Positions 1-9,141 of a DNA stretch of 64,000 nt are shown here, piece by piece. A program made the position numbers and the translations under genes. Source of the stretch: Pseudomonas sp. 6D_7.1_Bac1 (GTDB lineage Bacteria; Pseudomonadota; Gammaproteobacteria; Pseudomonadales; Pseudomonadaceae). Location of the stretch: NCBI RefSeq assembly GCF_025465945.1, contig NZ_JANLNW010000052.1, positions 248,001 through 312,000 on the forward strand, read 5' to 3'. Positions within the stretch are counted from its first letter, which is position 1; each line of letters begins with the position of its first letter. Under the pieces are notes generated by a model, which was given only the letters and a program-made list of their open reading frames with translations, did not search any database and had not been told where the DNA came from.

Positions 1-51
1 GTGATGCGCAGGCGGCGGATGTTCACCGACGCCTGCGGGTCAGGCTCAAGT

Positions 52-1668
52 TCAGTCGGCGTAGGTGGGCGGCACCAGAATAGTATCCAGCGCCTCTGGC
101 AGCATGTTCGGGTAATCGAGGGTGTAATGCAGGCCGCGACTTTCCTTGCGCTCCATGGCTGAGCGAATCATCAGCTCGGCCACCTGAGCCAGGTTGCGCA
201 GCTCGATCAGATCCCGGCTGACTTTATAGTTGCTGTAGAACTCGTCGATCTCATCCAGCAGCAGGCGCACGCGATGCTGGGCGCGTTGCAGGCGCTTGTT
301 GGTGCGTACGATGCCCACGTAGTCCCACATGAATCGCCGAAGCTCATCCCAGTTGTGCGCAATGATCACGTCTTCATCGGAATCGGTGACCTGGCTGGCG
401 TCCCAGGCGGGCAGAGCGCTCGGTATCGCGACCTGCGGCAGTTGTTCAAGAATGTCTGCCGCCGCCGAGCGGGCGTAGACGAAGCACTCCAGCAGCGAGT
501 TGCTGGCCATGCGGTTGGCACCATGCAGGCCGGTGAAGCTGGTTTCGCCAATCGCATACAGGCCAGGCACGTCGGTGCGACCGTGTTGGTCCACCATCAC
601 TCCGCCACAGGTGTAGTGCGCGGCCGGAACCACCGGGATCGGCTGCTGGGTGATGTCGATGGAAAATTTCAGGCAACGCTCGTACATCGTCGGGAAGTGC
701 GTCTTGATGAAGGCTGCAGGCTTATGGCTGATGTCCAGGTACACGCAGTCGATACCCAGGCGCTTCATTTCATGGTCGATGGCCCGGGCCACGATGTCCC
801 GCGGTGCCAGCTCGGCACGCGGGTCAAAGCGCTGCATGAAGCGTTCGCCGTTCGGCAGCTTCAAATGCGCGCCTTCGCCGCGCAGGGCTTCGGTAATCAG
901 GAAGCTTTTGGCCTGCGGGTGGTAGAGGCAGGTGGGGTGAAACTGGTTGAACTCCAGATTCGCCACCCTGCAGCCCGAACGCCAGGCCATGGCAATGCCA
1001 TCGCCGCAAGCGCCGTCGGGGTTGCTGGTGTAGAGGTAAACTTTCGCTGCACCGCCGGAGGCGAGGATCACGAAGCGTGCGCCGTAGGTATCGACTTCGC
1101 CAGTGCCGCGATTGAGCACGTAGGCGCCCAGGCAACGATCACCTTTGAGGCCCAGGCGCTTTTCGGTAATCAGATCAACGGCAACCCGTTGTTCCAGCAA
1201 CTCGATGTTCGGCCGTTGCCGTGCTTGATCAAGCAAAGTATTGAAAATTGCAGCGCCCGTGGCATCGGCGGCATGAATGATACGTCGATGACTGTGGCCG
1301 CCTTCGCGGGTCAGGTGGAATTCGAATCCGCCGTCTTCAGTGCCTGCCTGTTCGTCGCGGGTGAACGGCACGCCCTGATCGATCAGCCATTGAATGGCTT
1401 CGCGGCTGTGCTCGACGGTAAAGCGCACGGCGTCTTCGTGGCACAGGCCACCGCCAGCGTTGAGGGTGTCATCGACATGGGATTCAACGGTATCGGTGTC
1501 ATCCAGCACGGCAGCGACACCGCCCTGGGCCCAGTAGGTCGAACCGTTGGCGAGATTGCCTTTGCTCAGTACGGCAATGCGCAAATGATCGGGCAAGGTC
1601 AGTGCCAGACTCAAACCGGCAGCGCCGCTGCCTATCACCAGAACATCGTGTTGAAACTGTTGGCTCAT
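52..1668 (-). CDS. nadB: L-aspartate oxidase NadB
   Basis: Flavoenzyme of the first step of de novo NAD synthesis: it oxidises L-aspartate to iminoaspartate, which NadA condenses with dihydroxyacetone phosphate. The protein is 538 aa, the usual NadB length. An N-terminal FAD-binding motif ([15 protein letters not shown]) is followed by the [19 protein letters not shown] segment of the succinate dehydrogenase/aspartate oxidase family, and HPTCLYHP and [12 protein letters not shown] further on. The frame stays open 37 codons further upstream, but the ATG at 1668 starts the conserved [15 protein letters not shown] and has a weak GGA upstream. It is transcribed away from algU, the standard Pseudomonas arrangement. 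Confidence 0.97.
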   Translation of the reverse strand: MSQQFQHDVLVIGSGAAGLSLALTLPDHLRIAVLSKGNLANGSTYWAQGGVAAVLDDTDTVESHVDDTLNAGGGLCHEDAVRFTVEHSREAIQWLIDQGVPFTRDEQAGTEDGGFEFHLTREGGHSHRRIIHAADATGAAIFNTLLDQARQRPNIELLEQRVAVDLITEKRLGLKGDRCLGAYVLNRGTGEVDTYGARFVILASGGAAKVYLYTSNPDGACGDGIAMAWRSGCRVANLEFNQFHPTCLYHPQAKSFLITEALRGEGAHLKLPNGERFMQRFDPRAELAPRDIVARAIDHEMKRLGIDCVYLDISHKPAAFIKTHFPTMYERCLKFSIDITQQPIPVVPAAHYTCGGVMVDQHGRTDVPGLYAIGETSFTGLHGANRMASNSLLECFVYARSAAADILEQLPQVAIPSALPAWDASQVTDSDEDVIIAHNWDELRRFMWDYVGIVRTNKRLQRAQHRVRLLLDEIDEFYSNYKVSRDLIELRNLAQVAELMIRSAMERKESRGLHYTLDYPNMLPEALDTILVPPTYAD

Positions 1669-1946
1669 TTCAGGATTCCGCTCAAAGCGACCCGGGTCGG
1701 GGTTGGCGCAAGACACCTGAATCGGCGAGTCGAGACAGCCACACAGCACACTAGTATATAGAGGGGTGGATCGGCACAATAGTCGGGCCTACGTGGCAAT
1801 GTGAAACTACTGTGACGGAAAAGGCAGGGTGTTGTGTCGGACAATTTACCCGTTGGACCGACGATAAGGCAGCCTGATCACCGATGAAGCGCTCTTTTTC
1901 GCCACGTGGTCATACATTATTCGTTTCGCACGGCTATAAAGATTGG

Positions 1947-1973
1947 GAACTTTGCCAAGCGCCCAAGCTCAAT
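1947..1973 (+). promoter_or_regulatory. AlgU-type promoter, distal, upstream of algU
   Basis: GAACTT (1947-1952), a 16-base spacer, then TCAAT (1969-1973). This fits the extracytoplasmic sigma-22/sigma-E consensus GAACTT-N16/17-TCtga. It lies about 250 bases upstream of algU and would give autoregulation, as known for algU in P. aeruginosa. Confidence 0.7.
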
Positions 1974-2138
1974 AGAAGGTTGCCTGAAACAAGGAACAGC
2001 GTCGGCCTCACGCAGGATTTGTGCTTTGGTCTTGCAGGTGGATTCGACGACAAGATTATTCGCGCAGCCGGCCCAGCCCGTGCTGCGTTTTTCGTGTGTG
2101 CCAAATCAGAGCACGCAGGAAACTTGCTTGGAGGGGGA

Positions 2139-2165
2139 GAACTTTTGCGAAAAGCCCGAGTCTAT
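2139..2165 (+). promoter_or_regulatory. AlgU-type promoter, proximal, upstream of algU
   Basis: A second GAACTT (2139-2144) with a 16-base spacer and TCTAT (2161-2165), about 60 bases before the algU start. Together with the site at 1947 it gives two tandem autoregulated promoters. The 556-base nadB-algU gap otherwise holds no convincing gene. Confidence 0.75.
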
Positions 2166-2224
2166 GTTTGCAAGCCTGATCGATTAGTCATGCAAGCCTC
2201 CTCCGAGTTCATCGAGGAGTGTTC

Positions 2225-2806
2225 ATGCTAACCCAGGAAGAGGATCAGCAGCTGGTCGAGCGCGTTCAACGCGGCGACAAGCGCGCTTTCGATCTGCTAG
2301 TGCTGAAATACCAGCACAAAATTCTCGGGTTGATCGTGCGTTTTGTGCACGACACCCATGAAGCCCAGGATGTCGCACAAGAGGCCTTTATCAAGGCCTA
2401 CCGTGCACTTGGAAATTTTCGCGGCGATAGCGCGTTTTATACGTGGCTTTACCGCATCGCCATTAATACGGCGAAAAACTATCTGGTTTCACGCGGCCGT
2501 CGGCCACCGGATAGCGATGTGAGTACTGAAGATGCTGAGTTCTACGATGGCGATCATGGCCTCAAGGATCTCGAGTCGCCGGAGCGTGCATTGCTGCGCG
2601 ATGAGATCGAAAGCACCGTCCATCGAACCATCCAGCAACTGCCAGAAGATTTGCGTACGGCTTTAACTTTACGTGAATTCGATGGTCTGAGTTACGAGGA
2701 CATTGCGAGCGTCATGCAGTGTCCGGTGGGTACCGTGCGCTCCCGGATTTTCCGCGCTCGGGAAGCCATCGATAAAGCCCTGCAGCCGTTGTTGCAGGAA
2801 AGCTGA
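2225..2806 (+). CDS. algU: RNA polymerase sigma factor AlgU (RpoE, sigma-22)
   Basis: ECF sigma factor controlling the envelope-stress and alginate regulon. The 193-aa protein has region 2 (QDVAQEAFIKAYRALGNFRG, then YTWLYRIAINTAKN) and region 4 (LREFDGLSYEDIASVMQ, then CPVGTVRSRIFRARE). The ATG at 2225 is preferred to one two codons upstream because GAGGAG sits at normal distance. It heads the algU-mucA-mucB-mucD cluster; MucA binds it at the inner membrane until regulated proteolysis frees it. Two AlgU-type promoters lie upstream. Confidence 0.98.
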   Translation: MLTQEEDQQLVERVQRGDKRAFDLLVLKYQHKILGLIVRFVHDTHEAQDVAQEAFIKAYRALGNFRGDSAFYTWLYRIAINTAKNYLVSRGRRPPDSDVSTEDAEFYDGDHGLKDLESPERALLRDEIESTVHRTIQQLPEDLRTALTLREFDGLSYEDIASVMQCPVGTVRSRIFRAREAIDKALQPLLQES

Positions 2807-2837
2807 GACAGCGGCGACAGCCAAGAGAGGAACCGCC

Positions 2838-3425
2838 ATGAGTCGTGAAGCCCTGCAGGAATCGCTGTCCGCAGTGATGGATAACGAAGCGGACGAACTG
2901 GAATTGCGTCGGGTATTAAATGCCTTTGACGATGTTGAAACCCGCGAGACCTGGGCCCGTTACCAGATCGCTCGGGCAGTTATGCACAAAGACCTGCTGA
3001 TCCCGCGTCTGGATATCGCTTCGGCCGTTTCGCAAGCATTGGCTGACGAAGCCGTACCGGTAAAAACCAGTCGTGGTCCATGGCGTAGCGTGGGACGTCT
3101 GGCGGTGGCCGCATCGGTGACTCTTGCTGTTCTGGCTGGCGTGCGTCTGTACAACCATGATGAGATCGCCGGCGTCGAATTGGCTCAGCAATCCACTCAG
3201 CCAGGCCTGGCCGTTCCTCAAATAAAAGGTCCAGCCGTTTTGGCAGGCTACAATGAGAGTTCGGAAGCTACTGGTCCTATGGCCAACGGCGTATTGCAAG
3301 GTCAGCCGGGCTGGCACGATCAGCGTCTGCCGGGCTACTTGCGCCAACATGCTCAACAAGCTGCACTCAAAGGCACTGAGAGCGCTCTGCCTTATGCCCG
3401 TGCGGCAAGCCTGGAAAACCGTTAA
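2838..3425 (+). CDS. mucA: Anti-sigma factor MucA (RseA family)
   Basis: Inner-membrane anti-sigma factor that holds AlgU inactive. The 195-aa protein starts with the cytoplasmic RseA_N domain (MSREALQESLSAVMDNEADE), has one membrane helix at about residues 85-106, and ends in a periplasmic domain where MucB binds and stress proteases cut. The start is set by AGAGGA before the ATG. It follows algU by 31 bases and precedes mucB by 8. The frame is intact, so there is no sign of a mucoid-type truncation. Confidence 0.97.
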   Translation: MSREALQESLSAVMDNEADELELRRVLNAFDDVETRETWARYQIARAVMHKDLLIPRLDIASAVSQALADEAVPVKTSRGPWRSVGRLAVAASVTLAVLAGVRLYNHDEIAGVELAQQSTQPGLAVPQIKGPAVLAGYNESSEATGPMANGVLQGQPGWHDQRLPGYLRQHAQQAALKGTESALPYARAASLENR

Positions 3426-3433
3426 GGAGGATC

Positions 3434-4390
3434 ATGCGCGCCATACCTCTACTTACGCTGTTGCTCACTGGCTGGTTCGTTGTTCCAGCCTATGCCGATG
3501 AGGCTCAGGACTGGTTGAGCCGTCTGAGTCAGGCCGAACAACAGCAAAGCTTCCAAGGTACTTTTGTCTACGAGCGTAACGGTAGTTTTTCTACCCACAA
3601 CATCTGGCATCGCGTCCAGGATGGCAAAGTCCGCGAGCGTTTGCTTCAGCTCGACGGTTCTGCTCAGGAAGTTGTGCGTATTGATGGGCATACTCAATGC
3701 GTCAGCGGCAACCTGGTGGCGGGGCTGGGGGATACTCCCGACTCTTCTGCTCGTGCACTTGATCCACAAAAGCTCAAGAATTGGTACGACCTTGCCGTCA
3801 TCGGCAAGTCGCGCGTGGCTGGGCGTCCGGCAGTGATTGTTTCACTGACGCCGCGTGATCAGCATCGTTATGGTTTTGAATTGCACCTGGACCGCGAAAC
3901 CGGCCTGCCGTTGAAGTCATTATTATTGAATGACAAGGGGCAGTTGCTGGAGCGTTTCCAGTTTACCCGATTGGATACTGACGCACCGGCTGAGCGTGAT
4001 CTGCAAGCGAGTTCCGAGTGCAAGGCTGTGGCGCTCGACAGCGACAAGGCATCAGCGGTGAAAGCCGCTCAGGTATGGCATTCCGACTGGTTGCCACCAG
4101 GCTTCGAACTCAGCAGCAGTACCGCACGCAAGGATCCAGAGACCAAGGTCCAGGTCAGCAGCCTGATGTATGACGATGGTCTGGCGCGTTTTTCGGTATT
4201 CCTGGAGCCGCTCAATGGCGCGGTAGTTACCGATACGCGTACTCAGTTAGGTCCGACCGTCGCGGTCTCACGGCGTTTGACCACGCCGGATGGCGAGATG
4301 ATGGTCACTGTAGTCGGCGAGATTCCGATCGGCACCGCTGAGCGGATTGCACTCTCCATGCGCGCCGATGCCACTGCGGCCAAGCAGTGA
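3434..4390 (+). CDS. mucB: Periplasmic sigma-factor regulatory protein MucB (RseB family)
   Basis: Periplasmic partner of MucA that shields its C-terminal domain from proteolysis. The 318-aa protein has a signal peptide (MRAIPLLTLLLTGWFVVPAYA, cut near residue 21), then the lipoprotein-like RseB N domain (WLSRLSQAEQQQSFQGTFVYER) and a C-terminal domain (WLPPGFELSS). AAGGAGG stands just before the ATG. mucC, which follows mucB in P. aeruginosa, is not found after it. Confidence 0.96.
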   Translation: MRAIPLLTLLLTGWFVVPAYADEAQDWLSRLSQAEQQQSFQGTFVYERNGSFSTHNIWHRVQDGKVRERLLQLDGSAQEVVRIDGHTQCVSGNLVAGLGDTPDSSARALDPQKLKNWYDLAVIGKSRVAGRPAVIVSLTPRDQHRYGFELHLDRETGLPLKSLLLNDKGQLLERFQFTRLDTDAPAERDLQASSECKAVALDSDKASAVKAAQVWHSDWLPPGFELSSSTARKDPETKVQVSSLMYDDGLARFSVFLEPLNGAVVTDTRTQLGPTVAVSRRLTTPDGEMMVTVVGEIPIGTAERIALSMRADATAAKQ

Positions 4391-4638
4391 GTTGATCCAG
4401 TGATGCTCATCGAACGGCGAGTTGGTTGTGAAACAGGTCAGCAATTGTCCATTCCACAATTGAGATGTCGAAATGTTTGGTGAGCATTTCAATTTGCAAA
4501 ATCCCCAGAAATTTCTTATAGGTCAGAGTCCCACGGCTCTGGCCTTGTTTGTTGTTCCCGGAACAAAAGTACCGGTGTATGTTTCCCGGTATTCCTTGCT
4601 CCATATCGCTTAACCATGCTCGTCGTAACGGGAGCCGT

Positions 4639-6066
4639 ATGTCGATACCACGTTTGAAATCCTACCTCTCCATTTTTGCCGCTGTATTAGTGCTCGGTCA
4701 GGCGGTCAGTGCTCAGGCGGCTGAACTGCCTGATTTCACGCAACTGGTCGAGCAAGCCTCGCCTGCAGTGGTGAACATCAGTACCACGCAGAAGCTGCCG
4801 GACCGCAAGGTCTCCAATCAGGACATACCGGACCTGGAAGGCTTGCCGCCGGCGCTGCGTGAGTTTCTCGAGCGTGGCATGCCGCCACAGCAGCGTTCGC
4901 CTCGTGGTCGCCAGCGTGAAGCGCAATCCCTGGGTTCGGGGTTCATCATCTCGTCGGATGGCTACATTCTGACCAACAATCATGTAATCGCTGACGCCGA
5001 TGAGATCCTCGTGCGTCTGGCTGACCGCAGTGAACTCAAGGCCAAACTGATCGGCACAGACCCGCGCTCTGACGTGGCCCTGCTGAAGATCGATGGCAAG
5101 GACCTTCCGGTACTGAAGCTGGGTAAATCCCAGGACCTGAAAGCCGGGCAATGGGTGGTCGCCATCGGTTCGCCGTTTGGTTTTGACCACACTGTGACCC
5201 AGGGCATCGTCAGTGCCATTGGTCGTAGCCTGCCGAACGAAAACTATGTGCCGTTCATCCAGACCGACGTGCCGATCAACCCGGGTAACTCCGGTGGTCC
5301 GCTGTTCAACCTGGCGGGCGAAGTGGTGGGGATCAACTCGCAGATCTACACCCGTTCCGGTGGGTTCATGGGCGTGTCGTTCGCGATCCCGATCGATGTC
5401 GCCATGGATGTTTCCAATCAACTGAAAAACGGCGGCAAAGTAAGTCGTGGCTGGTTGGGTGTGGTCATTCAGGAAGTGAACAAGGACCTCGCCGAATCCT
5501 TCGGTCTGGAGAAACCGGCCGGTGCGCTGGTGGCTCAGATCCAGGACGGTGGCCCGGCCGCCAAAGGTGGTTTGCAGGTCGGTGACGTGATCCTGAGCAT
5601 GAACGGTCAGCCGATCGTCATGTCAGCGGATTTGCCGCATCTGGTGGGTGCGCTCAAGGCAGGTGAGAAAGCCAATCTTGAAGTGATTCGTGACGGCAAG
5701 CATAAAAACGTCGAGCTGACCGTTGGCGCGATTCCGGAAGAAGGCAAAGAGCTCGATACCTTGGCCAAGTCCGGTGTCGAGCGCAGCAGCAATCGACTGG
5801 GTGTAGCTGTGGTCGAGCTGAGCGATGAGCAGAAGAAAGCCTTCGACCTCAAGGGCGGCGTGGTGATCAAGGAAGTGCAGGACGGTCCTGCTGCCCTGAT
5901 CGGCCTGCAGCCAGGCGATGTGATTACTCACCTGAACAATCAGGCGATTGGTTCGACCAAGGAGTTCACGGAAATCGCCAAGGCACTGCCGAAAAACCGC
6001 TCGGTGTCGATGCGGGTCCTGCGTCAAGGCCGTGCCAGCTTCATTACCTTCAAACTGGCCGAGTAA
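4639..6066 (+). CDS. mucD: Periplasmic serine protease/chaperone MucD (DegP/HtrA family)
   Basis: HtrA-family protease that removes misfolded envelope proteins and dampens AlgU activation. The 475-aa protein has a signal peptide ending near QAVSAQAA, a trypsin-like domain with triad His115 (TNNHVIAD), Asp145 (SDVALLK) and Ser218 (NPGNSGGP), then two PDZ domains (about 260-350 and 385-470). The ATG at 4639 follows GGGAG and begins the signal peptide; the longer frame upstream is not needed. It is separated from mucB by 248 non-coding bases, so it may also have its own promoter, though none is clear by eye. A strong terminator follows. Confidence 0.97.
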   Translation: MSIPRLKSYLSIFAAVLVLGQAVSAQAAELPDFTQLVEQASPAVVNISTTQKLPDRKVSNQDIPDLEGLPPALREFLERGMPPQQRSPRGRQREAQSLGSGFIISSDGYILTNNHVIADADEILVRLADRSELKAKLIGTDPRSDVALLKIDGKDLPVLKLGKSQDLKAGQWVVAIGSPFGFDHTVTQGIVSAIGRSLPNENYVPFIQTDVPINPGNSGGPLFNLAGEVVGINSQIYTRSGGFMGVSFAIPIDVAMDVSNQLKNGGKVSRGWLGVVIQEVNKDLAESFGLEKPAGALVAQIQDGGPAAKGGLQVGDVILSMNGQPIVMSADLPHLVGALKAGEKANLEVIRDGKHKNVELTVGAIPEEGKELDTLAKSGVERSSNRLGVAVVELSDEQKKAFDLKGGVVIKEVQDGPAALIGLQPGDVITHLNNQAIGSTKEFTEIAKALPKNRSVSMRVLRQGRASFITFKLAE

Positions 6067-6084
6067 ACCGGTTAGTCGCTGAAT

Positions 6085-6115
6085 AAAAAAACGCCTCGAA
6101 AGAGGCGTTTTTTTA
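6085..6115. terminator. Bidirectional rho-independent terminator
   Basis: The inverted repeat AACGCCTC-GAAA-GAGGCGTT (6090-6109) is flanked by A and T runs on both sides. It lies between the convergent mucD and M48 protease genes and can end both. Confidence 0.93.
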
Positions 6116-6130
6116 TGGGCCAAAGAAACG

Positions 6131-7564
6131 TCAGCCCATCATGTCCTTGATCAAGCGCTCTTGCTCCATCAGCTCCCGTTGACGCGCATCGATGCGTGAC
6201 GACAGTGGGAAGTTGGTGCCGGCGCGGCGTTTGGCGAAGTCCAACTGCTGGATCGCCTGACGGTAGTCGCCGATCAGGGCGAAGTACTCGGCGCGGGCCT
6301 GATGCAGCCCAATGATGTTGCCGGACAGGCCACGAGTCTCGGCCACCATGTACCAGACGTCCGGATCGTTCGAGCGGGTCTTGAGCAGGGCTTCAAGAGC
6401 TTTCTCGGCATCAGCCGGGCGGTTCTGCTTGAGCAGCAAGTCGACCCGCACTTGATTCAGCGGATAGTTGCCCGGGTACTGTGCGAGCATCCGGTCAACC
6501 CGCGTCTGTGCATCCGGCAGGCGATTGTTGGCGATGTCCAGGTCGACTTGCGCCAGGTTGTAGATGATTTCGTCAGGCGACTTGGCCAGCAACTGCTTGA
6601 GGTTCTCGCGGGCGTCGTTGAACAGGCTGCCCTTGATCTGGGCGATTGCCAGACCATAACGAGCTATGTCGTTTTTCGGGTTTTCATCGAGTTGGATGCG
6701 AAAGCGTTTGGCGGCAAGACCTGGAGAGTCTTCATAGAACAACTGGACGCGCGCGCGAATCAATTGGTACGTCAGGCTGTCTTCCTTGCCGCCCGGCTTG
6801 AACTGCTCGGCACGGTTGCGGGTGTCGGCTATCCGCGATTCGGTGACGGGGTGAGTCAGCAGGAATTCGGGCGGTTTGGAATCGAAGCGGTACTGGCGCA
6901 TCAGGCGTTCGAACATGGTTGGCATCGAGCGCGGGTCGTAACCGGCTTTCTCGAGGTTGAGCATGCCGATACGGTCGGCCTCCTGCTCCTTCTGTCGGGA
7001 GAAGCGTAGTTGCTCCTGAATGGCCGCTGCCTGGGTGCTGGCGATGGCGGCGAAACCGGCGTCTCCGGCACCAGCCGCTGCCGCGATGATCCCGCCGAGC
7101 AGAGCGGCCATCATCGGGACTTGCATGCGTTGTGAAGCTTCGACGCCGCGAGCAAAGTGGCGTTGCGACACGTGAGCCAGTTCGTGGGCGAGTACCGCAG
7201 AATATTCGCCTTCGGTCTGGGCATTCAGAAACAGACCGCCGTTGACCCCGATAATCCCGCCGGGTGCGGCGAAGGCGTTGAGTTGCGGGCTGTTGATCAG
7301 AATGAACTCCAGGCGCCGGTCGTTGACCTGGCTGGTTTCCACCAGTTTGTAGACACTGGTTTCGACGTAATCCTTGAGTTGTGGGTCGTTGAGCTGTGAC
7401 ACCTGGCTGCGCAGCATCGCCAGCCATGCGCGGCCCAACTGGTATTCCTGCTGTGGCGATACGATGGCAGAACTGGCATCGCCCAGGGACGGCAGGTCGT
7501 CGGCGAAGCCCGGTGAGGCAAGCAGGCAAGCAAGCGTCAGCAGGGTGGGGCGCAGAAAAGTCAT
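6131..7564 (-). CDS. M48 family metalloprotease with TPR repeats (BepA/YfgC-like)
   Basis: Predicted periplasmic zinc protease and chaperone of outer-membrane assembly. The 477-aa protein has a signal peptide (MTFLRPTLLTLACLLASPGFA), an M48 domain with HELAH at residues 127-131 and a distal EQEADRIGM motif supplying the third zinc ligand, and a C-terminal TPR region from about residue 290. This is the E. coli BepA layout, in which the protein acts with the BAM complex and LptD. The ATG at 7564 is chosen because it starts the signal peptide. It is monocistronic, between a shared terminator and the divergent tusA-like gene. Confidence 0.9.
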   Translation of the reverse strand: MTFLRPTLLTLACLLASPGFADDLPSLGDASSAIVSPQQEYQLGRAWLAMLRSQVSQLNDPQLKDYVETSVYKLVETSQVNDRRLEFILINSPQLNAFAAPGGIIGVNGGLFLNAQTEGEYSAVLAHELAHVSQRHFARGVEASQRMQVPMMAALLGGIIAAAAGAGDAGFAAIASTQAAAIQEQLRFSRQKEQEADRIGMLNLEKAGYDPRSMPTMFERLMRQYRFDSKPPEFLLTHPVTESRIADTRNRAEQFKPGGKEDSLTYQLIRARVQLFYEDSPGLAAKRFRIQLDENPKNDIARYGLAIAQIKGSLFNDARENLKQLLAKSPDEIIYNLAQVDLDIANNRLPDAQTRVDRMLAQYPGNYPLNQVRVDLLLKQNRPADAEKALEALLKTRSNDPDVWYMVAETRGLSGNIIGLHQARAEYFALIGDYRQAIQQLDFAKRRAGTNFPLSSRIDARQRELMEQERLIKDMMG

Positions 7565-7661
7565 GCACGAAGCCTTAGTCGACAAAGACCTTACTGTAGC
7601 CGGACACATGCGTTGCGACCAGATATTCTAGACCACTCGATCACCTATCCGGAGTGAAGCA

Positions 7662-7901
7662 ATGACCGACGCTGTAGAGCATGACGCCGAACTGGACGCC
7701 AGCGGGTTGAACTGTCCATTGCCGCTGCTCAAGGCCAAGCTGGAACTCAATCGCCTGGCCAGCGGTGCAGTACTCAAGGTCATCGCCACCGATGCGGGTT
7801 CGCAGCGCGATTTTCGCACCTTTGCCCGTTTGGCCGGTCATACGCTGCTTCGTGAAGAAGACGAGGCCGGCGTTTATCGCTACTGGCTAAAAAAAGCCTG
7901 A
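7662..7901 (+). CDS. TusA/SirA-family sulfur-carrier protein
   Basis: 79-aa protein of the TusA fold. The family carries persulfide sulfur on a conserved Cys for tRNA thiolation or other sulfur transfer. Cys18 lies in the signature LNCPLPLLKAK, followed by the usual beta-alpha-beta-alpha-beta pattern. CGGAGTG precedes the ATG. It lies 31 bases upstream of the AI-2E type permease gene, probably in one operon. Which cellular sulfur pathway it feeds cannot be told from the sequence. Confidence 0.9.
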   Translation: MTDAVEHDAELDASGLNCPLPLLKAKLELNRLASGAVLKVIATDAGSQRDFRTFARLAGHTLLREEDEAGVYRYWLKKA

Positions 7902-7932
7902 ATTTTTCGGCGTCCATTGTTAAGGAATATTG

Positions 7933-9003
7933 ATGTTCAAAGTGTTACGCGACTGGATACAGCGTTACTTCTCCGATGAGGAGGCTGTGGTTCTGGCCGT
8001 TCTGCTGTTCCTGGCTTTCACTGCAGTCCTGACGTTGGGCAGAATGCTCGCACCGGTGCTGGCGGGGATGGTGCTGGCGTATCTGATGCAAGGCCTGGTC
8101 AGCGCTCTGGAACGTCTGCGCTTGCCGGGCGGTGCGGCGGTCGGACTGGTATTCGCGTTGTTCATGGGCGTGTTGCTGGTGTTTATGATCGTAGTGGTGC
8201 CGTTGCTTTGGCATCAACTGGTTACCTTGTTCAACGAACTGCCGGGCATGCTTGCCAAATGGCAGTCGTTGCTGTTGTTGCTGCCGGAGCGCTATCCGCA
8301 TCTGGTGTCTGATGAGCAGGTGCTGCAGGCCATTGAGGTGGCTCGCGCAGAGCTCGGCAAGTTTGGTCAATGGGCGTTGACGTTCTCGCTGTCCAGTCTG
8401 CCGCTGCTGGTGAACATCATGATCTATCTGGTGCTGGTGCCGATTCTGGTGTTTTTCTTCCTCAAGGACCGGGCGATGATCGGGCAGTGGGTCCGCGGGT
8501 ATCTCCCGCGTGAGCGTGCGCTGATTACTCGAGTTACCGAAGAAATGAACCGGCAGATCGCCAATTACATTCGTGGCAAGGTCATGGAAATGGTCATTTG
8601 CGGTGGGGCGACCTACATCGGTTTCGTTGCCCTGGGGCTCAACTACGCCGCACTGCTGGCGCTGCTGGTCGGCGTTTCGGTGGTGGTGCCGTATGTCGGT
8701 GCGGTGGTGGTGACGGTGCCGGTGTTGCTGATTGCCTTGTTCCAGTGGGGTTGGAGCGACCAGTTCATCTACTTGATGGCGGTCTACGGAATCATTCAGG
8801 TGCTGGACGGCAACGTGCTGGTGCCACTGCTGTTTTCGGAGGCGGTCAATCTGCACCCGGTGGCGATCATCTGCGCAGTGCTGTTGTTCGGCGGGTTATG
8901 GGGATTCTGGGGCGTGTTTTTCGCGATCCCGCTGGCCACCCTGTTCAAGGCGGTGCTGGATGCCTGGCCGCGTAAGGAGCCGATTGTCGCGCCGCTGCTT
9001 TAA
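7933..9003 (+). CDS. AI-2E family transporter (PerM/YdgG type)
   Basis: 356-aa integral membrane protein with about seven or eight membrane segments in the PerM/TqsA pattern: two N-terminal helices, a pair near residues 60-90, a soluble stretch near 95-140, then a C-terminal cluster including the LNLHPVAI-like segment (VNLHPVAIICAVLLFGGLWGFWG) typical of this family. Members export diverse small molecules; the substrate here is unknown. The ATG at 7933 is preferred over the TTG at 7930 because AAGGA lies six bases before it. Confidence 0.85.
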   Translation: MFKVLRDWIQRYFSDEEAVVLAVLLFLAFTAVLTLGRMLAPVLAGMVLAYLMQGLVSALERLRLPGGAAVGLVFALFMGVLLVFMIVVVPLLWHQLVTLFNELPGMLAKWQSLLLLLPERYPHLVSDEQVLQAIEVARAELGKFGQWALTFSLSSLPLLVNIMIYLVLVPILVFFFLKDRAMIGQWVRGYLPRERALITRVTEEMNRQIANYIRGKVMEMVICGGATYIGFVALGLNYAALLALLVGVSVVVPYVGAVVVTVPVLLIALFQWGWSDQFIYLMAVYGIIQVLDGNVLVPLLFSEAVNLHPVAIICAVLLFGGLWGFWGVFFAIPLATLFKAVLDAWPRKEPIVAPLL

Positions 9004-9038
9004 CTGTCAGCCGATTCTTCAGTGGGGCAGAGGGCTTC

Positions 9039-9119
9039 ATCGCGAGCAATCGAGCGTCGACCGGCTGCTCCCACAAGGGTTTGCGCAAATCCTGTGGGAG
9101 CGGGCTTGCTCGCGAAGGC
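9039..9119. repeat. REP/REPIN pair, one arm disrupted
   Basis: Right arm CCTGTGGGAGCGGGCTTGCT-CGCGAAGG (from about 9092) is a typical Pseudomonas REP. The facing left arm (ATCGCGAGCA...GGCTGCTCCCACA) is split by about 14 extra bases (near 9049-9062). It lies between the convergent permease and bcp genes. Confidence 0.8.
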
Positions 9120-9141
9120 GTCCGAACAGGCGCCGAAATAA

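Noticed and set aside
274..1761. Long open frame (about 495 codons) antisense to nadB
   Set aside because: It is the mirror of a GC-rich gene with strong codon bias; it has no recognisable domain, while the minus strand encodes a complete NadB.
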